In this document: positions 24,028 to 32,985 of the stretch, one piece after another
Numbering within the stretch: position 1 is the first letter of the stretch
Layout of the letters: each line of letters opens with the position of its first letter
Assembly (NCBI RefSeq): GCF_036669915.1
Contig: NC_089322.1
Coordinates: forward strand, 6,868,692 to 6,932,691
Source: Pocillopora verrucosa
Lineage: Eukaryota; Cnidaria; Anthozoa; Scleractinia; Pocilloporidae
Length of the DNA stretch: 64,000 bases
Direction of reading: 5' to 3'
The notes under the pieces: generated by a model
What the model saw: only the letters and a program-made list of their open reading frames with translations
Databases searched by the model: none
Told to the model about the DNA's origin: nothing
Translations under genes and position numbers: made by a program

Positions 24028-25300
24028 TATGATCTTCTCCGCGTTGGTCTCATTAGGCAGCCATTGTGCATAATGTATATTCTGTCTTCAAAAAGGTCTC
24101 AAATGGGTCTTTATCCTCAAACAAGTTACTTTACCACCAGCTCACTCTTTCCAGGAGATTCACTGGTTATCATCACCTCCATCACTGTGGACAGATTTCT
24201 TGTCGCGACATTAAGGCTGAGCCTACAAACAAGTTGTGACTATGAAGCGAACACAAATATTTCTCGTCACTTTATGGCTTTCACACGTGGCTTCCGCAAT
24301 GGTCTTTCATTATTTTCGTTTTATGATACATGTCATCTGCGTAACTTTATCGTTGTACATTCTAATCTCAACTTTGTGCCACTTGAAAATGTATGCACTC
24401 TATCATCACCAGGTTACAGTACAGCCCCACTTTCACCAAGAAGAACAGAGAGGAGTTAACCTACTGTATATAATGTGGTGCAGAAACAAAGTCATTAGTG
24501 CTACATCCATACATACATACATAACTTTATTTAGTAAAGCAGGTCAGGAATATGCAACTTACAAGCTGATGTGGACCTACTGTAATTATAAATAAATATA
24601 AAATCAAATTTCTTAATATAATATAAATAAATATCTATATATTAAATATATATATATAAACAATCAATAATAATAATCAGAGCTTTTGTTGTAAATTTAA
24701 GAGCTTCCTTTCTCAAATTTAATATTCTTAATATCACGTTTTGACAATTTCAGTCGATTTTTAAAAGCTATAGGATTTGAGAAAGATCTAATTTTGTCAG
24801 ATAAAGAAATCCTTGCAGTCCTATGTGAGAAGGTCCTACGACCTAACTCGGTTTTGGGCTTGTTTACATTAATGTTTAAAGATTTCCTAAAGTTATAACT
24901 ATAAGAACTCTTAACAACTAGGGAATTTATTTCTTCTAAGTCCAAGTTATAAAATGCCTTATGAGTAATATTTAAAAGACGGAATTTCTAAAAATAATCA
25001 AGTGGCATCCACTTTACTGTAGTGAGAATATTCTCATCATTCACGTCATTTGGTAGCTTATGTATTAACCTAGCTTTTTGGGTGCAGATGACTGTCCTGG
25101 CGTGTTTCCTTCTACTCTTAATAGTAGTTATTCTTGCCATCACAGGTTTTCGAACGCAGCATTTTTCTTCATTTCGGAATTGGCAACATCATGTCTAACT
25201 CAATTCTAAATCAATTTGTAGAAGATTACGGAAGATTAAGCATGTTAGACAAGCTGTAATAAACACAACCAAACAATGCGACTGTTGTCTGTCGGAGTAA
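24028..25300 (+). pseudogene. GPCR pseudogene split by a LINE
   Basis: Relative of the receptor at 22736-23638. Homology begins in TM2 (24028, matching DLCVGVITQP with changes), so TM1 and the start are missing. Frameshifts separate the TM3 piece (ITVDRFLVATLRL, to about 24230) from the TM4-ICL3 piece (TNISRHF in one frame, LYILISTLCHLKMYA in another). At about 24501, in the codons for VISA, the gene is interrupted by a minus-strand LINE fragment (24502-25077). It resumes at about 25078 with WVQMTVLA in TM6 and ends with RQAVINTTKQCDCC and a TAA at 25298-25300. TM7 has further damage: the NPF motif reads as NQF with a short deletion. Confidence 0.88.
24502..25077 (-). mobile_element. 5'-truncated LINE inserted in GPCR pseudogene
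   Basis: Minus-strand fragment of a non-LTR retrotransposon. Read on the minus strand, it encodes the C-terminal tail of a reverse-transcriptase protein. The first part reads RLIHKLPNDVN and later MPLDYF, then one stop; the next reads KFRLLNITHKAFYN, then KTELGRRTFSHRTARI. That is the TELGxRTF... pattern typical of CR1/L2-like ORF2 ends. The 3' end has 'aataaagttatgtatgtatg', an AATAAA-like signal followed by a TATG microsatellite tail. The terminal ~280 bp match 44088-44366. I see no clean target-site duplication here. Confidence 0.8.
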
Positions 25301-26051
25301 CTATTTAGCTGAGCGTGCGCGCTGCGAGCTCCGCTATAATTGTGCCTTAAGTTGGTTTTCTTTACTCGACATAGACAGATTTAGCCATTGTTGATTAACA
25401 AATTTTGGCTTTATTCAGGCATATTGGTGAAAGTAAAACAAAAGACTGTTAGTGTTTCTTTCTGGAACCATTCCCCTTTTTGCAAGATTGCTCCTTCGTT
25501 ACTCGATGTTTTCCCATCATGCCAAACCTACACCTTATGGTTTCCTTCACTTTGAAAGTTAACTTGGAATTTTTTTTTTTTTTATCATATAATTCAAAAG
25601 TGAAGCGATGCTGTTCAGAAATGCCCCGCAAATTTTCGCTTTTCAGGGCTACAATCACTCCACCCCCTGCCACTGACACCCCACTGTTTTTTCGTCCTCC
25701 ATGGCTAAAGCCTCTTCGAAATTCTATTTCGATTCATGTAGGACTTAAAAGGGGAACAAAATAGTATTTTAAGTACCTTTTAGAGAGAAGAATGTTTTCC
25801 TGTTCACGTTCAATTCAGAAGTAATATCTTGCAACATGTACAATTCTGCGCCTCAATTCCAATTTTGAAGGCAAATTTCAAGGTGTGGAACATATTTCAA
25901 AGTCGAAACACTTTAGGTGTCATGTTTTCACATAGACTCTTTAACGGCGGCGACAAAACAATTTTTATAGCATAACTCGCCCTCAAGTTTAGTCATTTCA
26001 GTTCCCTGATTTCCTTCGAAAGTTGGTTCTACCAAGATGAACACCATCAAT
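25301..26051. other. Spacer between two GPCR pseudogenes
   Basis: Mixed spacer with a T run near 25571-25582. The opposing open frames at 25449-25764 overlap and show no domain. Confidence 0.35.
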
Positions 26052-26998
26052 TCACAGCAGCCAAAAGAGGTTCAAGCACCATCGTCTTATAATGCTCTTA
26101 ACTTCTTTTCTCACGGCCCTTTTCTTCCAGCAATAAAGAAATGGATTTAGACTTGAGTTGAGGTACACAAATAATTCCCTATTTCGGAAGCTAGAGAAGA
26201 TGTAGGCCTACATTTCCCATAATCACTTGGGTACTTAGCAATAGAAGTGTAACTAAATGTGGAAGGTAACAGAACAAAAATGCAATTTGTACGCATTGTG
26301 CGCTGGAGACCGTCTTTTTGTATTTAGTTATATTTAGCATGGCTTCCAGCCCAGTTTTCTGCTATCCTTGTTGAAAATGGCTATGGACTTGCATTTCTTG
26401 GCGACGAAGTCTGTTGAAAATTTTTGCGCAACAGCATGTTGAGATAATGAGACATAGTAATATTGCAGTACTGGTGACACATAATACATTAAACGGAAAA
26501 ATGATTTTTTTCACCGCTAAACCACCACTTAGTAACCAAGATAAAGCAATGGAGAATTGCACCCGTCTTAAAGTTACAACCTATCTATATCGTGGCCCCA
26601 TCATCAACGCAAGAAGTCTGTCCACGTTTATCTCAGGAATTGTCAGCAATGCTCCAACAAATAGCGTTGACGTGGACATGGATGCGTCAAGACGATGAAC
26701 ACAATGATTTGAATGCTCTGAAAAGCACATGCATAGCTTGGATGTTACGTAACGGCTGAGTAATGAGGCCAATACACAAGTCTGAGCACGCAAGGCCACA
26801 GAGGAGAACTTTCGACGATGGATGACAGCAAGAAACCTTTCTTAGAGCCGCAATGATAAGAGCATTCCCCAAAAATGCAACAATTGAAAGAGGGATATTC
26901 GTTACTAAAGATAATATTCCCCGATGATCAAGATCGGCTGTCCAACACAAAGCATCTTCAATTTTCGTGCCGTTACAAACCTTTGTAAAATTTGACAT
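26052..26998 (-). pseudogene. GPCR pseudogene, frameshifts and stop
   Basis: Minus-strand receptor copy. It starts at ATG 26998 with one N-glycosylation sequon (NFT, then NGT), and TM1 reads FLGNALIIAALRKV. TM2 (SDLCIGLITQPL) is followed by a frameshift near 26700. The second frame covers TM3 with NVDRLLALMMGPRYR and then a TAG where intact copies have Gln. The third open piece covers TM4-TM5 to about 26362 and ends HFQQG-stop. Decayed TM6-TM7 can still be read to about 26052 (PFLYCWKKRAVRK). The lesions exclude a functional seven-helix product. Confidence 0.88.
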
Positions 26999-27254
26999 GT
27001 CTTTCGGATATCAACCAACTCTTTTAATTTCTGAAATGCTTCATAAAAAGAATGTTCCCAATAATTCTTTTTGTCCGCAGCCTTCTGTTGATTCACCGCG
27101 ATGGTTCATCAACTCTACTCTAGAGGTCTTTCTAGTTATCAATTTATCAAGATGAAATACAACACCTTATTAATTCATCCTGTGAACTAGGCTTTTCATA
27201 ATTGATTTAGATGTTCATCAGGGTTCACTTTCATCTATATTTTCTTCCGTTGTC

Positions 27255-27285
27255 GGCTCAAATAGACTTCAAATCTATTTGAGCC
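27255..27285. repeat. Perfect 12-bp inverted repeat (hairpin)
   Basis: Arms GGCTCAAATAGA (27255-27266) and TCTATTTGAGCC (27274-27285) are perfect complements around a 7-base loop. No poly-T follows and the role is unknown. Confidence 0.7.
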
Positions 27286-28084
27286 TGGGGTTTAAAAACA
27301 CAGCTTTAATTCGGTAAAATAAACAAACGAAATGGGAATTGTCGAATGTTCTTAATGCAGAGTAAAGTAAGATTGGCTAGCCCAATAACGTTTTAAAATG
27401 ACAAAGGGCCTCGGAAGCCTCATAACGGAGCCTTTTCAAAAACTTTCGAAGTCAAAAATCTGTTTCTAAACTCGGTCAGACTTTTCCAAAAGTCTTTTCT
27501 ACTGACTTATCTTAGTCGTCTTCGAGGGATTTTATGAAAGAGGTAAGTGCATCCAGCAAATAATCGTAGACTGCAAGTTAAAGCAATTTCGCCTGAGTGA
27601 CCTCATTAATTTTTCATCATGTCAGAAATCAGTAATAGCCAATTTAATTTATTCATCATCAAGGAAAAAGGAAAAATGAACGTCTTTGTAGGATGGACCT
27701 AAATAAATGAAAATTCAAATCAAACTTTGAAAATCCTTCAGCAAAAGTATCAAAATACGATAACTTTCTACCTCTTGTTTCCTTGAAATCCAATTATTTG
27801 AAGAAAAAAAACTGCTTAGTTACAAATTCAATTTCAGCGGAAGAAAGTAGAGCTCTCCAAAGTTCAATTAATGTGTCGACTAAAGTAAATAGTTGTCTAA
27901 AATGGAAGGAAGACTAATGGTGCACTGAGAAAGAATCGAATTTCAATAAGTAATTATCTTTTCAGAAGAGCTGAGGCTTGAGTGTTAAACAAAGTATACT
28001 TAAGGGTAACGGTAAAGTCAGTACTCGAGCTAAATGCCTCAGCCAAACGAAGCTTATTTATCTTTCCTAAGCATGAAGCGTCTA
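27286..28084. other. Intergenic, nothing recognised
   Basis: AT-rich spacer without a supportable gene. Confidence 0.3.
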
Positions 28085-28281
28085 GGAGTATCATTGCCCT
28101 TCCATGGATGGCAAGGTTTCGCTCAGCGTTTTTCCAGGGCTCCATCTACTCTTATACGTTGAAGAGTAAGTTAAGTGTTTTACCCAAGAACACAACACGC
28201 TGACCTGCCTCGGTCTCAAACCCAGATCAGACTTCTCCCGTCCGGAGTCTGGCGCACTAACTGTTAGGTCACCGCCTCTCC
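28085..28281 (-). repeat. tRNA-derived SINE (second family)
   Basis: On the minus strand, an A-box-like 'gacctaacagttagtgcg' is followed by a B box 'gggtttgagacc'. A body then contains 'tgtgttcttgggtaaaacac', a motif I recognise from widespread metazoan SINE bodies, and it ends near 'agggcaatgatactcc'. The frame on this strand is not protein-like. The family is unrelated to the SINE at 20158. Confidence 0.65.
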
Positions 28282-29352
28282 CATGTGATATTATAATTAA
28301 TATTGTTATGATATCTCCAATAAGCCGGACGTAGCACCACGGAATCAATCAATAAAAATCCACGGCTATTGTAGAGCTCAAAGTATTTTTAATAGTTAAG
28401 GAGGTATTTCTATCCTTTACTTCTTTATTGAAGTCGTTAGACGGTTCCTTGAAGAGTTTTGTGTATCTTTCACATTGAAGGGCTCTGCTAAAAGTCAAAC
28501 AGCTCACCGTTGGTTAAGATACCCGGCGTCGTTCTAGCCCAGACATTTATAGTTGTAGCACTTTATGCAATACTGATCGCATATATTTCTGCTAAAACAG
28601 TCAATTTTTCGATTTCAGATCGCCTTTTCTCAAATAATTCAACTTGTATTTACCTAAATTTCCATTTGTCATCGCTATGATCTTTCACTCCTTGTGCATC
28701 TGCGATTTTTTTCAATTATACTTTTTCATCGCCATTTATTAAAGAATAATCTATGGCGGAATAACCAATACAGAGGTATTAACGAAGAGATTTATCTAAA
28801 ATTGACATTCATGGGACAAAACGGTACCTTCCCCTCACCACATTGTTAGAAGCGGTGACCGAGCGAATGATAAGGAACAAAACTTTAAAACTCATGCGAA
28901 GACTCTCTTGATAACATCAACAAAAGTGTATCAGGACTAACCCAAAACGTTAACTTCTGCACATAGGACGCTTATGTATTATTTCTTCGTTTCAACCCTG
29001 ACTACCACGACGTCTATCATAAGTTAAATTGTTGCCACAACATCTTTATTTGCTCACAAGATAAAAACTACACATCAGTGTTACAAAGTAAAACATAAAA
29101 AAGCAACTAATTTTTAAACATTTACAACACTAACTTGTATTTAAGAATTAGACGATTTACATGAGCATTTTTAAACGGTATATATTAACTTTTGGACAGA
29201 TACTGGATTTGTTTCTAAAATTATATTTCGTCCCAAAGAATATGTGTTCTCTTGATTTGTCTTCTCGCTTTTTGGGTATTACATTTCTAAGGGGATAGAA
29301 TTCCAACCTTGCCACTTCATAGAAATTAAAGACAAGTAGAGTTTATAACAAA
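28282..29352. other. Intergenic, 3' flank of GPCR copy 6
   Basis: Spacer, the right part of which is probably the 3' UTR of the minus-strand receptor. No other features were recognised. Confidence 0.3.
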
Positions 29353-30264
29353 TCAGCACCATGATTTTATGACGTCCTTCGCAGCTTTTCTCACACCGTC
29401 AATTTTCCAGCAAAAAATAAATGGATTTAAACTTGAGTTTAGCAGCACCAGGGACACTGCGAGTTCCCAAAAGAAACGAAACGATGATATTGATTTACCA
29501 GTTAGGATAAATATAATTGCAAATAAATATGGGCTGTAACAAGCTAGAAATACCCCCTGTACCCATAATGCGCTGGACACTGTCTTCTTGTATCGTGATA
29601 TTACAATCAAGGAGCTGTTCCCTTCGCTGAGGGGAGCAGCTTGAACGTGAATAACTTGAATTTGATTCTGGTGGTGACGAAGTATGTTATATATTCTTGC
29701 GTAACAGAAGGTGGAAGTTACCGTACAAAGCAGCAGAACTGTACAGATAATGTGAAGGATGATAAAAAATTTGACTACCAGCATAATCGAAATTATAACA
29801 CTCACAAGCCAAAATATAGCAACAGTGAATCGTGTGCGTCTTGATGTTACCACTTGCTTGTATCTCAACATCATTTTTAAGGCGAGGAGTCTGTCCACGC
29901 TGATCGCTGTGACGGTAAGTAGTGATGCCCCTCCAAACAAATTAGCGCTAATGACGGCGATGATTTGTATATAAAGACATATTTTACCGCGGAGTAATAG
30001 AATCATGACATAAAAGGGCTGTGAAACGACGCCAACAAATAAATCAGTAAGAGCAAGTGATCCAAGGAAAACTTTTGAAGGTGGATGAAGGGACGTCGTT
30101 TTCAGAAGAGCCAAAATTACAATAGAATTTCCTATTAGTGCAATCATGGCAGAAAGAACATTCAAAGTTGCAAGGAAAATTATTTGGTAAAATTCAAGAT
30201 TTCTTCTGTAAGAGACGACTTGATCTGTCGAGTTTATATCTTTGGTTATGTTTAAACTCGACAT
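29353..30264 (-). CDS. Intronless class A GPCR (copy 6)
   Basis: Complete 303-aa receptor on the minus strand, ATG at 30264. The N-terminus has sequons (NIT, NST). TM1 reads LIGNSIVILALL, TM2 LTDLFVGVVSQP (the usual Cys is Phe), TM3 ends SVDRLLALKMMLRYKQVVT, TM6 reads CYSPY and TM7 reads NSSLNPFIFCWK. The NPxxY tyrosine is therefore Phe, a change expected to affect activation or coupling. The TM3 Cys is present (KICLYIQ); ECL2 is short and lacks its partner. The sequence is more divergent than the other intact copies and has no close pseudogene partner in the window. Confidence 0.93.
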   Translation of the reverse strand: MSSLNITKDINSTDQVVSYRRNLEFYQIIFLATLNVLSAMIALIGNSIVILALLKTTSLHPPSKVFLGSLALTDLFVGVVSQPFYVMILLLRGKICLYIQIIAVISANLFGGASLLTVTAISVDRLLALKMMLRYKQVVTSRRTRFTVAIFWLVSVIISIMLVVKFFIILHIICTVLLLCTVTSTFCYARIYNILRHHQNQIQVIHVQAAPLSEGNSSLIVISRYKKTVSSALWVQGVFLACYSPYLFAIIFILTGKSISSFRFFWELAVSLVLLNSSLNPFIFCWKIDGVRKAAKDVIKSWC

Positions 30265-30565
30265 CTTTTGTATTTGATATAATTGGAAGGTTATCCAATA
30301 ATTCCTCAGTATCAGTCAAGGCTTGTTTTAATAAGCTCTTCAGAGACCCAACTCTCCCAGGCACACAGATATATTTCGTCAATCTGTAGCATGAGAAAAT
30401 GATCAAGAAAGCTCTATTAAGAGAAAAAGTTAGTTTGCATAACTTGTAATTGAAAAGAAAAAGGAAAAGGGTGAAAAAGTAATATTTAACTTCGGAAGAT
30501 CCTTGCGAATCATAGCATCATTTTGCCTATTTCTTACATTTAGGAATAGATTGTTGGGTTTCATC

Positions 30566-30612
30566 AACTGAGTTGTGACTTAAACTGGCCACCGTTAAGA
30601 GTTTCTTAAGAG
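30566..30612. repeat. Palindromic MITE-like repeat, copy C fragment
   Basis: Only part of one arm remains: 'atcaactgagttgtgactta' then 'ctggccaccgttaagagttt'. It ends abruptly. Confidence 0.6.
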
Positions 30613-31043
30613 TTTCCATTTTTGCAAATGGTTGTAGCTCGCCAGAAAGTATCCATGACTCAGTTGTTGAGCGTCAAAGCTTGCAGTTCGAAGGTCTGAG
30701 TTGCAATTCTACTTTGGGACTCTAAATCTTTTCTTTGTCCCACGCTCGAGACAAGACAAAATGCAAAAACACCTTTCTTTACAACATCCCTTGTTCGAGT
30801 ATTGACCTTTAGCAACTCCTCCTGCATAGTCAAGGTTTTTCCTACGGTCTAAATTATTCACTGTATAGGGAACCCACCTCTTTTGCAAACTAAGGGATAA
30901 GTGGAACGTTTAAGGTAGTTTTCAAAACCTCTTTTGCATGAAGGCTTACCTTGGCCAAGCATGAAGTGATCCTCCCAGAGCCTGCTGACCTTATGATGCA
31001 GAAAACTTCAAAACTATGAAGTGTGTTTGTCATTTGATCCTCA
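30613..31043. other. Intergenic with possible degraded SINE head
   Basis: Around 30655-30720 there is tRNA-like spacing: 'tgactcagttgttgagcg' as a weak A box and 'gagttgcaattcta' as a weak B box. Similarity to the tRNA promoter is poor, so I leave it as a possibility only. Confidence 0.3.
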
Positions 31044-31558
31044 CAGCTGCAAAGAAACTCACACTCTACTAAGGAAATTAGACATTTCAGATAAAATAAT
31101 CAAACATGGGGAACGACATTTTAATTAAAACAATAATTAACTAGCAACGATATTAATCTATGAAAGACGTAGTCTATCTCGCTGTTTAATAGATCTGTAT
31201 TTAGAAATTGAAGATCTACATGTTTCCTCTACTCAGCATGACGGTGACCAAACTTATCAATAGACCATGCGTTAAAAATTGTGAGCTTTAAGCCTAAATG
31301 CGGTTTCTTGTTATCATTTTTTTAATAACTTAGCTTCCTTCCGCTTCCTCTTTTTTCAAACGAAGTGATATTTATTTTGACCATTTTTTGACATATGTTT
31401 GCCAAACTGATCTGTATTCGTATAGTTAATTGTTATCTTTGATAGTAATCAGGTCTAACTTTGACTGAATTTTGATAAGTTTGCTGCAAATCTTGAATGA
31501 ATTTAATATCTCGGATTTGTTTTGTATTTTGACAATAAATATTTATCAAGAGATGGAG
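31044..31558 (+). repeat. Duplicated ~540-bp block, copy 2
   Basis: Second copy of the block at 21053-21598, same orientation, with conserved anchors such as 'actctactaagga' and 'agtttgctgcaaatc'. A GPCR 5' fragment of the same subfamily as copy 5 lies about 220 bp beyond it, but on the opposite strand. Confidence 0.6.
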
Positions 31559-31780
31559 TATAAAATTGTCTTTAAGGGTTTGAAAGAACGGTGAATACTT
31601 AAAGGAAGAAGGACATTTCAAGAGGGAAAAAAAATTGGGTCACGTTCAAGCTCTTTTTAATTACTTTACTTTTACTATCCATTGACAATGGCTAAGCCTC
31701 GTTTTCAACATATGGCTCGGTAGCTCAAGCGGTGGAATCTGGGAAGCAAGGACTGGAGACCCCTCAACGCATGAATTTAG

Positions 31781-32106
31781 GGTCAAAGCGAGAAGTCTGT
31801 CCACATTGATGGCGGTGATTGTTAGCAGCGACACCACTGAAAAGAGTGTGCTGGTGGTAAAGTAACTTATTCGAAAATGAAGAACAATTTGAGACCTTTC
31901 TGGAGAAAAAATATTTGTTACATACAAAGGTCGGTCACGGCAAGACAATCCAGTAAAGTCCTCGATGGCAGATGAAGAGAAGAAACTTTACGAATACATG
32001 CGATAATCAAAAGATTCCCAGAAATTGCCAGCTGACAAGTGAGGATATTTCAAGTCGCGAGGAAACTGTCTTCTCTGCTTGAGGCTGTCACATCAAGACA
32101 ACTCAT
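31781..32106 (-). pseudogene. GPCR 5' fragment (copy 5 subfamily)
   Basis: Minus-strand remnant from an ATG at 32106 to mid-TM3. Readable pieces are EDSFLAT followed by a stop in place of Trp, NILTCQLAISGNLLIIACIRKVSSLHLPS in TM1, and LLDCLAVTD in TM2. A deletion of about 24 bases removes LCVGVITQ. A TM3 stretch then ends INVDRLLALTL, and homology stops abruptly at about 31781. TM4-TM7 are absent. It is closest to the receptor at 22736-23638. Confidence 0.85.
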
Positions 32107-32985
32107 TTCCCATTACGTTCCTTCTTCTTAAGATTTTCTATTGTCAAAATTTTTTTATAATGAAGGTAATTAAAAGAAAGCCTCCTAACGAAGACTATGA
32201 AGGCCTCCTTTTTAACACACAAAGAGTGCGCTGATTAACCAGAAATTTCGTTTTTTCTGAACCGATAATTGGAATTTTGCCCTTGTAAGAGAAGGAGTGA
32301 ACGGTGTTTCTTGCATGAAATGTGTTCCAGAGACCATCAGGTTTGAAGTGTTTGTTTCAGTAGTCGAATTAGACAACGACTTTCTGCATGTATTGTGAAG
32401 CCTCTCAGCTGAGATTCGTGGAGTAAAGAGTTCAAAATAGTCCACTGTCGGCTGAAACATATTTTGCCACAGCATGAAGTCCGTACGAAAAAATGCCGAT
32501 GACTAATATTATTCACTAAATGTATGGTCCCGAGGGAAACAGTCAGTTTTGTTTTCCCAAGACTCGAGGGAAAACAAAACCAACTAGTTTCCCGACTTTC
32601 ACCAGCAATATTAGCCAATTTTTACTCATCTGGAGAACGAAAACCTCGAATTTTTTTCTCAGGGAACTGGAACTTAGTGACCGGAATTCCTTAAGTATCA
32701 TAGACAGAGAAAGTTTCATAACATTTAGATTGGTGATGCAGAAAACAAACAAATAAAAGATGCATAAGAAGCGAATTGAAGTAAAATATTTAATTAAGGC
32801 AACATCAAACGGCAGAACTGAACAGTACTTTTCCTTAATTTTCCAATAATCCTTCCAACAACACCTGAAGAGGAATGGTTGTTCACAGTTGATACAAAAG
32901 AATTTTGCCCAGAAAAAGGAACTGCTGAAAGCAAACAGAAACAAGTTTAATTTTAGTATTTCTCGCAAACCGCTGTCATCTTAAA
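32107..32985. other. Intergenic, 3' flank of POLR1G
   Basis: A perfect 13-bp hairpin sits at 32546-32558 and 32568-32580 (GTTTTGTTTTCCC and its complement), probably part of a degraded foldback repeat. The minus-strand frame at 32543-32968 has no domain and is likely POLR1G 3' UTR. Confidence 0.4.

Noticed and set aside
31715-31775. tRNA-like A box 'ggtagctcaagcgg' beside the receptor fragment
   Set aside because: No B box at the right distance and no foldable stems.
32337-32618. Minus-strand frame of 93 codons downstream of POLR1G
   Set aside because: No domain, no related copy in the window, and it overlaps a hairpin repeat.
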